Under the pieces are notes generated by a model that searched no databases, was not told the origin of the DNA, and was given only the letters and a program-made list of their open reading frames with translations. Below are positions 15,472 to 24,439 of a stretch of DNA of 61,513 nt, piece by piece (the first letter of the stretch is position 1; each line of letters starts with the position of its first letter). The DNA is from JAHIYU01 sp964476155. Lineage in GTDB: Bacteria > Krumholzibacteriota > Krumholzibacteriia > LZORAL124-64-63. The DNA lies in NCBI GenBank assembly GCA_964476155.1, contig CAYYYS010000014.1, positions 1-61,513 on the forward strand, read 5' to 3'. A program made the translations under genes and the position numbers.

Positions 15472-17644
15472 CGGATACCGCCCCTTTCTCTGCGAAGTCG
15501 GCACGGACGAACTGCCGGCGCGATTCCTGCCCGTGGAGCGTGCCCATGTGGGCGACGTCCTCTGTACGCGCCTGAAGGAGTTCGCCCTCGATTACGAGGG
15601 ACTGCGAGTCCTGGCCACGCCCCGCAGGCTGGTCGTATTGATCGATGCCCTGAAGTGCCGACAGGACGACCGGGAGACGGAACTGAAGGGGCCGCCCCTG
15701 GCCGTGGCCTACGACGACGACGGCGAGCCCACCAGGGCCGCCCTCGGGTTCGCCCGCAAGAACGACGTCGCCATCGCGGACTGCTACGAGGTGACCGACG
15801 AGAAGGGCGGACGCTTCATGGGGGCCCGCAAGGCTATCCCCGGACGGGACGCCGCCGAGGTGCTGGCGGAGATCCTGCCCCCGATCATCCTGGGCATTCC
15901 GTTCCCCAAGGTCATGCGCTGGGGAGAGAGCGATCTCGAGTATGCGCGGCCCATCCAATGGCTGGTGGCCCTGCAGGGCGACGACGTGATCGACATGTCC
16001 CTGGCCGGCCTGCGCGCGGGTCGCCGGACCCACGGCCACCGGACCCTGGCCGAAAACCGCGACGTGTCCGTTCCCGCGCCCGACGTCTACCTGGATCTCA
16101 TGCGCGAGAACGGCGTGATCGTCGATCAGGACGTGCGGCGCGAGATGATCATGACCGGCGCGGCGAAAGCGTTGGCCGGCAGCGGCGGACGTCTCATCGA
16201 GGATGAGGATCTGCTGGTCGAGGTCATAGACCTCTGCGAGCATCCGACGCCGTTTTTGGGACGCTACTCCGATGATTTCTTTGCTCTGCCGGCGGAGGTT
16301 ATCGTCACGGCCCTGAAGTCCCATCAACGCTACTTCGCGGTGCAACGCGACGACGGCGACGATCTGCTGCCGGTCTTTCTGGCGGCCCGCGACGGCGACG
16401 ACGAGGCTCTGGACAACGTGATTCACGGCAATCAGCGCGTCCTGGTGGCCCGCTTGAGCGATGCCCTGTTCTACTGGGACTTCGATCGCAAGCTGAGTCC
16501 CGACCAGCACGTGGAACGCCTGTTTGACGTCACCTGGATCGAAGGCTACGGCTCGCTCGGGGACAAGATCCGTCGCCTGGGCACACTGGTGGAGTTTCTG
16601 TGGCGGGATGGTCTGGACCGGAGCGAGCCCGTGCCCGCAGACCTGACTCGTGCAACCGCCATCTGCAAGTTCGATCTGGTGACCGAGATGATCCGCGACG
16701 GCAAGGAATTCACCAAGCTGGAGGGGGTCATCGGCGCCCGGTACGCAGCCGCAGCTGGGGAGAGCCCCGAAGTGTGCCGTATTCTGGAAGAGTACCATCG
16801 TCCCCGGAGTGCCGGCGACACGCCGCCGGAAGATCTGCACAGTACAGTCCTGTCGATGGCCGATCGACTGGACACGATCGCCGGTTGCTGGCTGGCCGGG
16901 TTCGCGCCCACGGGCGCCAAAGATCCCTACGCCCTGCGCCGCCATACCCTGGCCATCCAACGGACCCTGATCGGCCATGGTTTGCGTCTCGATCTACCGG
17001 CTGCTCTCGAAGCGGCGATGGCTGCTTTTGCCGGCCAGACCACACCTGAAGATCTGGCGGCAGCCGCGTCCGGCTTGCGGGAGTTCTCGGTTGCCCGGCT
17101 CGAACGTTTGCTGACCGGACAGGATATGACGGCCGAAGCCGTGCGGGCCGTTCTGCCGGCCCATGGACACGACCCTCTGGACGCCCGATCCTGGGCGCTG
17201 GCCCTGGACGGGTTCCGCGAAGAGCCCGACTTCCAGCAGCTCGCCACGGGATTCAAGCGCTGTCGGAATATCCTGGAAGGCGACCTTCTGGACGCGACCG
17301 AATCCGAAGCCTGTCTCGAGCGCTGGCTCGCGGGTGGCCGATCACCGGACGGACACGATTTTTCAGGGTTGCCCGAACCGGCGGAGCAGATCCTGCGGGA
17401 CCAGGTGGCTGCGGCGGTCCCCCGACTTTTCGAACATCGCGCCGCAGGGGATTATCAATCCGTCTACCGCATTTTATCGTCCCTTGGGCCAACCATCGGT
17501 GACTTTTTCGACCATGTACGGGTGAACGTGGACGATTTGCAGTTGAAACAGATCCGGCACGGTTTTTTGAGGGAGATATATGGCCTGTTTGCACAATACG
17601 CCGATTTTAGTGCGGTGGCTCCGCTTGAGAACGGTTCTCAGTGA
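15461..17644 (+). CDS. glyS: Glycyl-tRNA synthetase beta chain
   Basis: Beta subunit of GlyRS, 727 aa, slightly longer than E. coli GlyS (689). It carries the N-terminal FLCEVGTDELPARFLP signature, a central HD-like domain and a C-terminal DALR-type anticodon-binding region (KRCRNI near 600). The start at 15461 has AAGGAG upstream and lies inside the end of glyQ. A strong terminator follows 40 nt after the stop, so this closes a long operon. Confidence 0.96.
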   Translation: MTDNGYRPFLCEVGTDELPARFLPVERAHVGDVLCTRLKEFALDYEGLRVLATPRRLVVLIDALKCRQDDRETELKGPPLAVAYDDDGEPTRAALGFARKNDVAIADCYEVTDEKGGRFMGARKAIPGRDAAEVLAEILPPIILGIPFPKVMRWGESDLEYARPIQWLVALQGDDVIDMSLAGLRAGRRTHGHRTLAENRDVSVPAPDVYLDLMRENGVIVDQDVRREMIMTGAAKALAGSGGRLIEDEDLLVEVIDLCEHPTPFLGRYSDDFFALPAEVIVTALKSHQRYFAVQRDDGDDLLPVFLAARDGDDEALDNVIHGNQRVLVARLSDALFYWDFDRKLSPDQHVERLFDVTWIEGYGSLGDKIRRLGTLVEFLWRDGLDRSEPVPADLTRATAICKFDLVTEMIRDGKEFTKLEGVIGARYAAAAGESPEVCRILEEYHRPRSAGDTPPEDLHSTVLSMADRLDTIAGCWLAGFAPTGAKDPYALRRHTLAIQRTLIGHGLRLDLPAALEAAMAAFAGQTTPEDLAAAASGLREFSVARLERLLTGQDMTAEAVRAVLPAHGHDPLDARSWALALDGFREEPDFQQLATGFKRCRNILEGDLLDATESEACLERWLAGGRSPDGHDFSGLPEPAEQILRDQVAAAVPRLFEHRAAGDYQSVYRILSSLGPTIGDFFDHVRVNVDDLQLKQIRHGFLREIYGLFAQYADFSAVAPLENGSQ

Positions 17645-17684
17645 TGCTGTAACTTCAACTCTAATCGGGGAATATGCGTTTTCA

Positions 17685-17715
17685 GGGGGGCTCTATCGAG
17701 CCTCCTATTTTTTTT
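17685..17715 (+). terminator. Intrinsic terminator after glyS
   Basis: GGGGGGCTC and GAGCCTCCT form a 9-bp stem (two G-U pairs) with loop TATC, followed by A and eight T. It separates the housekeeping operon from the secreted-protein block. Confidence 0.88.
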
Positions 17716-17725
17716 ATGTATCCTA

Positions 17726-17754
17726 TTGACTTGGTAAACGAGTTTGGGTATGCT
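17726..17754 (+). promoter_or_regulatory. Promoter for the 1013-aa secreted protein gene
   Basis: TTGACT (17726-17731), a 17-bp spacer and TATGCT (17749-17754). The start of transcription would fall near 17760-17762, leaving a leader of about 277 nt before the start codon at 18038. It lies directly after the glyS terminator. Confidence 0.65.
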
Positions 17755-17759
17755 CACGT

Positions 17760-18037
17760 GTGCGGCTCAAAGGCAAAACTGCTTTCCGATGTGACGTTGA
17801 GCCTGACTCCACTCGAAGTGAGTTCCTAATAACTTGACACTCTTGCTTGGATCGCGAGTCATCTCGTCACAGTCACAGCGGAATGGCAACCCGACCTTTG
17901 AAGTACGGCTCTGTGCCAGTGACTGGGATTGCTTTTGCCTGCTCTGTTCGAGTCTCTGCCAATTCACACCCTGAACGGTGGAGACAGAATCTTTCACCTG
18001 CACCATTGGTTGACTTGCTCAGCGATGGGGGGAAAGT
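17760..18037 (+). promoter_or_regulatory. Long structured 5' leader, candidate riboswitch
   Basis: About 278 nt without a convincing gene. Starting 2-4 nt after the expected transcription start, GGCTCAA (17764-17770) pairs perfectly with TTGAGCC (17797-17803), enclosing AGGCAAAA... and ...GTGACG. A second hairpin CACT-CGA-AGTG follows at 17810-17820. The AAAGGCAAA / GACG / GCC order recalls the c-di-GMP-I (GEMM) riboswitch, but CAAA before GCC is TTGA here, so the match is incomplete. The rest (17830-18020) is lower in GC than the genes and shows no clear expression platform. A 64-codon frame at 17847 lacks a ribosome site and I do not call it. Confidence 0.4.
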
Positions 18038-21000
18038 ATGAGGAAACTCACTCTCGTTTTAATGGCTCTTGCTCTGACTACCAGCTTCGCCTTTGCCGGT
18101 AGCAATAGCTCCGAGGGCTACGAATTCACCAGTTCCACTAATCTCGGAACGATGCACAGTGGCGCAGCCAAGGCTGATACCACTGTTGCGGCCTTCTGGG
18201 ACTTCTCTAGCTCAGGTAATCCGACTCAGGGCGATCTCCAGGGTTGGACTCCTATTGACTTGACTCTCAAGGTTCCCAAGTGGCACGTTGATAGCTTCAA
18301 CGTTCCCACGGGCATTTACTGTGCATGGGCCGGCGAGCTGTTCCTGGATGATTGTGGTACCGGTAACCATGAGGGTTACGGCAACGGCTATCTGGAATAC
18401 CTCGACTGGTACGGCACCGTTGCCGATCCTGGTTTGGCGACCGCGGTTACCGTGACAGCCAACATCAATGTCGACAGCGAGCCCGGCTACGACTACCTGT
18501 ACCTGCTGTACGAAACAGCCGGTTCGATGGCTCTCGTTGACGCGACAGCCTACTGGGATAACCTGCACGTCGGCGTAGCGGTCAACAAGACCTGCAACAT
18601 CGCCTCCGGCGACTATGTCGATGGTGACCAGGTTCACCTCCGCTGGTTGGCCTACTCGGATGGTGCATGGTCGGACGCCGACTGTGACTGGACCACCGTT
18701 GCCGGTCACTCCCAGTTGGATGACATCACCGTGTCATTCGACCAGGGTGGCGGCCCGGTGCTGCAGAGCTCCGTGGACTTTGAGGACGGGACGCTGGGCG
18801 ACTGGGCTACCGTCGTTCCCCCGTACTTTGGTAACTTTGGCCAGGTTTGGGACTTCCTCGGTGACATCGATCCCTGCGTCGACAACGCCACGCCTCAGGT
18901 CGCGTTCATCGACGACGGCGTTATCGTTCCGGGCGTTGGCCCCTCGTATAACGTGTTGTGGACCTACGGCCCCGATAGCTATGTCGTCAACAGCACGCAT
19001 GGCTTGACTGACGATCCCAACGTCAACATCAACAACGCGATCTGGTCGCCGATCATCGACATCGATCCTGCCGACGCAGGAAACGAGATTCGATTCGGCA
19101 TCTACCGCCACTTCGAGATCTACACGATGGCCGGTTGCTTCTACACCTGGGAAGTGCGTTCCAGCCCCGACGGTATCGTCTGGTCCGGCTGGGCCAACCG
19201 TGGCTGGGTGCACTATGGTGGACCGAGCTATGGTCGCCAGCATGAGGACGTCAGCGATCTTCTGATCGGTGGCTCGATGTATGCTCAGATCGCTCTGCAT
19301 GCCATGACGCCTTGGGCGTCGTTGAACTCGGGTAACGGTGCCACACCGGCCCCGTACTTCGACAACATCTCCTGGCACACGTACGACTTCAGCGGTCCGG
19401 GTCTGGCCTATCGTGAGTTCGAGATCGCTCAGGACAACTTCCCCGCCGTTCTGGACTGGGGTGACCTGGGTAGCGCGGACGTGCCCTTCATTCAGGGTCA
19501 CGATATCGTCGGTAACGATGGCCCCGGCATCGTCCACGGCGATTCGCTCGTCCTGAACATCGACGCTTTCCGTGCAGGCGCTGCCCTGACCGAGAGGCCG
19601 AGGATGTACTACAGTGTCAAGACCAACCCGGTCTTCGATGCCTATCGTATCAGTGGTTGGGCCTACAGCGGCCATGTCGAGGGCGACACGATCTTTGCTG
19701 GTGTCACTCCCATCCAGGGTCGCTGGTCCTTCGATCTCGCGGATGCAGACTTCCTGTATCCGGGCGATGTGGTCCACTACTACTTCTCGGCAACCGATAC
19801 CGCCTTCGGTGAAGCTCCCGTTACCACGACGCTGCCCGCAGAGCTCGACGGCTTCGGCGTGTTCACCGGCGATCCCGGTTTCGTTCCCTGGCAGTGGCCG
19901 AGTGTCTTCGAAGTTCACTGTCTGCCCACAGTCAAGTCCGTCACTCCCGGTGACGTTCCCGACATGCTGATGTACAACGACAACGGCAACCGTGGCGGCG
20001 AGAACGAGTGGGAAGGTGCCTTGCACGCGCTCGGTTTCGTGCGTGGCGTGGACTACGATCTGTACTACACCAACAGTCCTTCGTCCGGTACCGGTAACGG
20101 TCTGGGCTCGACTTGTACCTCCGCCATCCTCGGCAACTATCGTGACGTGCTTTACACCGCCGGCGGCCTCAACGAGGTTACGCTGAACGGTGCCAAGTTC
20201 GATGACGGTACTGACGAGTTCGCCGGTGACGGCTCCAACGACATCGCACTGCTCGAGATGTTCATCGATGCCGGAGGTAACTTCTTCGGTACTGGTGACG
20301 GCTTTATCGGTGGCACGTTGTACGAAGGTGACGGCAGCGGTCCGGTCATGGTCAACACCTACTTCGGTGTCGACTACCTGACCTACGATGTGCGTCCGCA
20401 GATCGATGCCCAGTCCGCTCCGACGGTGGCGCCTGTCGCCAACGGTTCCGGTCTGACTCTGTCTGAGAACTTCGTTGCGTACGGTTCCTGCCCGGGCTTC
20501 AAGGAGTTCGACGGGATCACCGAGAACGCATCGCCGGAGTCCTTCCGGGTCGCCGAGTTCCTGGATCCCGATGGCCTCACAGGTGCGTACCCGGGTTATG
20601 CCGCGATGGTTGCCAATGAGCGCGCTGGCGCTGGCTTAGTCGTCGTATGCCCCGTGGACTTCCTGTCCTGGTACACGCCGTATGGTAAGGTCGCAGCGCC
20701 GGTCGCGGCACGCGTCAATATCCTGTGCGACGTTCTCAAGTACTTCGCAGCGGACCCGGCTTACTGTGATGGCGCTGGCACAACCGTTGGTGCCGGCATC
20801 CAGCAGCCGTTCTTCGCCAAGAACTGGCCGAACCCGTTCAACCCGATCACGAAGATCAACTTCAATATGCCGCGTAACGGGCATATCTCGATGAAGATCT
20901 TCAACGTTCGTGGTGAGTTGGTCCGCACCCTCATCGATGACTCCCGCGAAGCCGGCGAGTACACCGTTGAGTGGGACGGCAGCGATGATCGCGGTCAGTC

Positions 21001-21079
21001 TGTTGCTTCGGGTGTCTACTTCTATGAGACCCGTACAGCAGGTAAGAGCATCGTTAACAAGATGGCTCTGGTGAAGTAA
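18038..21079 (+). CDS. Large secreted protein with FlgD-like C-terminal domain
   Basis: 1013-aa exported protein of unknown function. A clean signal peptide ends FAFA|GS at about residue 21. The body is beta-rich and rich in Asp, Gly, Tyr and Trp. Residues 655-790 (starting LMYNDNG) look like a Rossmann-type domain resembling a glutamine-amidotransferase fold. Residues 925-1013 form a FlgD-Ig / type-IX-sorting-like domain: NWPNPFNP, then MKIFNVRGELVRTL, GEYTVEWDGSDDRG and ASGVYFYE. Such ends are common on surface or secreted proteins of FCB bacteria. Codons lean to GGT, GTT and CGT more than in the neighbours, as in highly expressed genes. It has its own promoter, leader and terminator, so it is probably a major monocistronic product. 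Ribosome site GGGGGGAAAG. Confidence 0.85.
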   Translation: MRKLTLVLMALALTTSFAFAGSNSSEGYEFTSSTNLGTMHSGAAKADTTVAAFWDFSSSGNPTQGDLQGWTPIDLTLKVPKWHVDSFNVPTGIYCAWAGELFLDDCGTGNHEGYGNGYLEYLDWYGTVADPGLATAVTVTANINVDSEPGYDYLYLLYETAGSMALVDATAYWDNLHVGVAVNKTCNIASGDYVDGDQVHLRWLAYSDGAWSDADCDWTTVAGHSQLDDITVSFDQGGGPVLQSSVDFEDGTLGDWATVVPPYFGNFGQVWDFLGDIDPCVDNATPQVAFIDDGVIVPGVGPSYNVLWTYGPDSYVVNSTHGLTDDPNVNINNAIWSPIIDIDPADAGNEIRFGIYRHFEIYTMAGCFYTWEVRSSPDGIVWSGWANRGWVHYGGPSYGRQHEDVSDLLIGGSMYAQIALHAMTPWASLNSGNGATPAPYFDNISWHTYDFSGPGLAYREFEIAQDNFPAVLDWGDLGSADVPFIQGHDIVGNDGPGIVHGDSLVLNIDAFRAGAALTERPRMYYSVKTNPVFDAYRISGWAYSGHVEGDTIFAGVTPIQGRWSFDLADADFLYPGDVVHYYFSATDTAFGEAPVTTTLPAELDGFGVFTGDPGFVPWQWPSVFEVHCLPTVKSVTPGDVPDMLMYNDNGNRGGENEWEGALHALGFVRGVDYDLYYTNSPSSGTGNGLGSTCTSAILGNYRDVLYTAGGLNEVTLNGAKFDDGTDEFAGDGSNDIALLEMFIDAGGNFFGTGDGFIGGTLYEGDGSGPVMVNTYFGVDYLTYDVRPQIDAQSAPTVAPVANGSGLTLSENFVAYGSCPGFKEFDGITENASPESFRVAEFLDPDGLTGAYPGYAAMVANERAGAGLVVVCPVDFLSWYTPYGKVAAPVAARVNILCDVLKYFAADPAYCDGAGTTVGAGIQQPFFAKNWPNPFNPITKINFNMPRNGHISMKIFNVRGELVRTLIDDSREAGEYTVEWDGSDDRGQSVASGVYFYETRTAGKSIVNKMALVK

Positions 21080-21120
21080 GTAGCCCCAATAGGTCTACTT
21101 AGTTCTGCCTCGAAAAATGT

Positions 21121-21158
21121 CCCCGGTCCTGCTCCTGCAGGGCCGGGGATATGATTTT
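21121..21158 (+). terminator. Intrinsic terminator after the secreted protein gene
   Basis: CCCCGGTCCTGC (21121-21132) pairs with GCAGGGCCGGGG (21137-21148), a 12-bp stem with one G-U pair and a TCCT loop, followed by ATATGATTTT. The T-run is short but the stem is very stable. Its left edge overlaps the TGTCCCCG repeat of the element described next. Confidence 0.7.
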
Positions 21159-21780
21159 CAGACAACCTGGCCGGCAACCACCCCACTGCCCCAACCCCAA
21201 GTGCAAGTATCACAATGGCTCCACCAAGACTTGGTGCTATAAACGCAAGGGCTGGTACACCCGTCTCGCCCGTGCTACTGGTGTATCACCAACAACGATT
21301 GACCGTCACATCGCCCGACTCGGACGCCATTGCATGTTGTATCACGCCATGATGATGCAGGACACGATCGCATCATCGACCGTCGTGATCGACGGCTTTG
21401 AGACCTTCGAGTTGAGTCAGTACTCTGGGCTCACCAAGGGACGAACCGAGATCACGATCCGCAGTGATGAGCACCAATCGTACAAGTCGGCAATGAAAGA
21501 GATCGACTGCGCTATCCGTCATGAAATGACTTCGAGTAAAGACCATCGGGATAAGCGTAATCCTTTGTGGGAGGTGAACCTGCTGGACTTGTTGATCCGA
21601 CACGGCACGGCAGCACACAAGCGGGAGACGGTTGCGTGGGCGAAGCGGCGGCAGGCGTTGGCGGAGCGGTTGTGCATCCTGCAGGTGTGGCGCAATGTGA
21701 TCAAGAGACGGTGGGAGAATGGGCCGCCGAAGTCGCCGGCTATGTTGAAGGGGCTGACGGATCGTCTATTTCCTGTTTGA
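21151..21780 (+). pseudogene. Degenerate transposase-like gene
   Basis: The 209-aa frame begins with a zinc-finger-like CPNPKCKYHNG...WCYKRKGWY and a helix-turn-helix-like ATGVSPTTIDRHIARLG. These are followed by VVIDGFETFELSQY, the start of an RNase-H-like DDE domain, and IRSDEHQSYKSAM, its second catalytic strand. The end (HKRETVAWAKRRQALAERL, VWRNVIKRRWENG, LTDRLFPV) resembles the tail of IS-encoded proteins found in many uncultured bacteria. The middle looks too short: only about ten residues separate the first DDE strand from IRSDEH, so an in-frame deletion of roughly 100 codons is likely. The start codon lies in the terminator's tail with no ribosome site. I judge it non-functional. Transposase family not determined. 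Confidence 0.5.
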
Positions 21781-21861
21781 CAGAACACTGGTCCTCCTCG
21801 AGAGCCTGAGTATCAAGCCCTAGATGCTGTTCGGGGACAATCTCCAAGGCAGAACTTAAAG

Positions 21862-21891
21862 TTGACACCGTTGGAAGCTTATCCCTATATT
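21862..21891 (+). promoter_or_regulatory. Promoter for the lipoprotein genes
   Basis: A perfect TTGACA (21862-21867), 18-bp spacer and TATATT (21886-21891). The transcript leader (about 21898-22023) contains a GC-rich self-complementary stretch (21958-22000) and a 17-codon frame starting at the ATG at 21957 behind GGAGG. That frame could be a leader peptide or nothing; I do not call it as a gene. Confidence 0.65.
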
Positions 21892-22023
21892 TGACAAGCA
21901 GTCTTGGCATTACCCCCAAAGCCAGGATATCAGGTGAATCTACGTCCAGGAGGCCATGCCGGGGCCGGTTAGGCCGGCGTGCGCTTCGGGGCCCGGGTTG
22001 TTTGTTTGAAAGGCGAGCTATTC

Positions 22024-24372
22024 ATGCGTTCAAGTCGTCGAATCATCGGCTGGCTTTTGTTTGTTTCGGTCCTGGCCATGGGTGCTCTGTTCGGTTGTCG
22101 AGCCTTCGAACCCGAAACGGTCATCGTTAATCATGCGCCGGAAACCTATATCACCGGAGCGCCTCAGGAGGGCTTTGGTGGTCAGTTCCACTTCCATATA
22201 TTCTGGACGGGAACGGACCGGGACGGTCGTGTGGAACGCTATGTCTGGGCGTTGACGGACGGGACGATCCAGGATCCGTTGACGGACGAGGACGAGGAGG
22301 ACACGCGGTTCAATCCCGCCGAGTTCAGCGGGACCCTCGACATCGGTCATTGGACGACACGTACCGATACCATCTTTGATTTCCAGATCGGACAGGGCTC
22401 AATCACCTCTACGGACAAGACCTTCCACATCGTCGCCGTGGATGACCGTGGTGATTTCGACCGTACGCCGGCGCGGCTCTACTTCCTGAGCAACGCGCTC
22501 GATACGCCTTATATCGAATTCTTCAGATCCTCCGACCAGACGCCAGAGAATCGGTTCGCCGATTTTGATACTATCGGTTACGCCTTGCCATTCGAGTTCA
22601 CGTGGACGGGCGATACGCCGAACCGGGCCTCCTACACCGATGCGTTGCTCGCGGCTACCGATACCCTGCCGCCGTTGGATGGCCTTTACGGTTTCAAGTA
22701 CCGGTTGCCGCTCGATGTGGCCTGTGACGACGTGTCTCAGGATTGCTGGAATCCAAGCCGTCTCAACGCCGTTAGCAACCGAGTCGAGTCGTACTTCAGT
22801 GAAACCAATCATCTGGAGTTCACGTCGGACAACAGTGGCATCGATGTTTTCCATAGGCGCCTGACGCCGAATGTGCATGTGCTGCTGGTCAATACCATCG
22901 ATGTCGCCGGCGTCGAGATCCCGGTGATCGATCAGCCCTTGAACTTCGTGATCAACTACGACCCCGAGACGCGGATCCTGCAGAGCGAGTTCGATCCGTT
23001 CTACGATGAGGACGACGTTTTCGCACCGGGTTCGCCTCGAATCTACCCCTACTATATACACACGTCGCCCGCGGGGGAGAGGACGGCCACGGTCTTCAGC
23101 GAGGACGAGTTGCTGCCACAACGTTCGGTCGCCATGTTCAAGGCCATCGGCTGGGACGATCACCGTGATGTTCGGAAGGTGGACCTACCCGACGAGGAGG
23201 CCTCGGACTTCGAGGTCATGTTCCAGGGCAAGTTCAACGCGCAAGGTAATTATCGCGGTGGCGAGTTCTCCATCTTCAAGTTCCAGACGCAGTACACCGA
23301 ACTGACACATAGCGCCTGGGACGACTACCAGAATCTTGAGCTGGGAGCCAGCGACACGCTGAGCTTCATCGTGGGGCCGTTCGACTATGTTGTCAGCATG
23401 CGTACCGCGGACGAACACCTGCGCCGTGACGGCACGCCCGACGAGTTCGCCTTTTTCGCCAACCACCCACCGGCCATGCAGTGCGTCGAAGTGGTTTCCT
23501 ATGGTGAAGAAAGCGACTACTACACCGAGACGTGTGAAGCAGGGATCGACACTTTCTACTGCTCGTTGCTGACCGAGCTTCCCGATCATCCGAACTGGAC
23601 ACAGTTGCGCCGGACCAATCTCACCGCGATCAACATCTGGTACAACCCGTATACCAACGGCATCTGGCACGAGCGGCCCGTCAATACCGAGGGCCTGGAT
23701 TCCATCTCCGGATATTTCTTCGAGTACGACCTGTTGCTCTACGCCGAGGATTACGAGGAGGAACGACTTTTCCAGGCTCGGACCACGCCGTTCGAACCGA
23801 CCTTCGGCGATCCGGCCGATCGGGCTTTTTCGTGGCGCTATGAAGTGGTTTCTGCGCTGGACTCGTTGAGTAACGCATTGCAAGAGGGTGGCGGTTTCGA
23901 CGATTTGACGCAGATCTCGTATTCATTTTACGAGGAAAACGGCGACTACGATCTGAACTATGACGACAATGGCGTCTGGCGTCTTGGTGTCGAGGTTTTC
24001 GTGCCGGAATTTGCGTTGAATGCCGGGGTCGAGAGCTATGCGGGCTATCTCGAGTATTTACATCCCGGCTACGATGAGGTGACCATTCAGAACTCGGTTG
24101 ATCTGTCCACGCTCCAGCTGGGACCGTCCCGGTGTACGGTTTCCGTCCGTGACGCTACGGACGAGCGGTACCGTTCGGATCGTTGCGCCTATCCCTACTA
24201 CTACATGGTCCGGGCACCCGAAGACCACGGTGAAAGTTGTTCTGTCCAGTACCCCGGCATGGCCGGTAATCCGGCCCTGGACAATTATTGCGCGGAAAGT
24301 GAGCCGTTCGTGAAACGGTATGTGATCGTGATGGTCGATAACAGCGGCAACGTATACCCGCCCCTCGAGTAA
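22024..24372 (+). CDS. Large surface lipoprotein, paralogue of the next gene
   Basis: 782-aa predicted lipoprotein of unknown function. The N-terminus is basic (RSSRR), then hydrophobic, then lipobox LFGC with Cys25. An Ig/fibronectin-like stretch follows: HAPETYITGAP and FWTGTDRDGRVERYVWALTD, which recurs in the next gene. The rest is acidic and Tyr-rich with several Cys pairs and no recognised catalytic motif. I chose the ATG at 22024 because it alone gives a sensible lipoprotein signal; the frame stays open for 15 codons upstream. It is the first gene of a probable three-gene transcript with the genes at 24440 and 27065. Confidence 0.82.
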   Translation: MRSSRRIIGWLLFVSVLAMGALFGCRAFEPETVIVNHAPETYITGAPQEGFGGQFHFHIFWTGTDRDGRVERYVWALTDGTIQDPLTDEDEEDTRFNPAEFSGTLDIGHWTTRTDTIFDFQIGQGSITSTDKTFHIVAVDDRGDFDRTPARLYFLSNALDTPYIEFFRSSDQTPENRFADFDTIGYALPFEFTWTGDTPNRASYTDALLAATDTLPPLDGLYGFKYRLPLDVACDDVSQDCWNPSRLNAVSNRVESYFSETNHLEFTSDNSGIDVFHRRLTPNVHVLLVNTIDVAGVEIPVIDQPLNFVINYDPETRILQSEFDPFYDEDDVFAPGSPRIYPYYIHTSPAGERTATVFSEDELLPQRSVAMFKAIGWDDHRDVRKVDLPDEEASDFEVMFQGKFNAQGNYRGGEFSIFKFQTQYTELTHSAWDDYQNLELGASDTLSFIVGPFDYVVSMRTADEHLRRDGTPDEFAFFANHPPAMQCVEVVSYGEESDYYTETCEAGIDTFYCSLLTELPDHPNWTQLRRTNLTAINIWYNPYTNGIWHERPVNTEGLDSISGYFFEYDLLLYAEDYEEERLFQARTTPFEPTFGDPADRAFSWRYEVVSALDSLSNALQEGGGFDDLTQISYSFYEENGDYDLNYDDNGVWRLGVEVFVPEFALNAGVESYAGYLEYLHPGYDEVTIQNSVDLSTLQLGPSRCTVSVRDATDERYRSDRCAYPYYYMVRAPEDHGESCSVQYPGMAGNPALDNYCAESEPFVKRYVIVMVDNSGNVYPPLE

Positions 24373-24439
24373 CCCGTGACGGTTTCGGCGGTTTGTGGCT
24401 TCGAGGTGTCGGCAAGTGACAGTTTGTGGGAGGTAGATC

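Larger units (their letters stand above)
21118..21839. mobile_element. Possible insertion-sequence remnant with 8-bp terminal inverted repeats
   Basis: TGTCCCCG at 21118-21125 is matched by CGGGGACA at 21832-21839, bounding 722 bp that contain only a transposase-like frame. No target-site duplication is visible in the flanks. The 8-bp ends are short enough to arise by chance, and the left one also forms part of the terminator stem. Confidence 0.4.

Noticed and set aside
17847..18041. 64-codon frame in the leader of the secreted protein gene
   Set aside because: No ribosome site, unusual composition, and it lies in a structured leader.
21957..22010. 17-codon frame behind GGAGG in the lipoprotein leader
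   Set aside because: The spacing to the ribosome site is too short and the peptide has no feature beyond GC-rich codons; mentioned only as a possibility.
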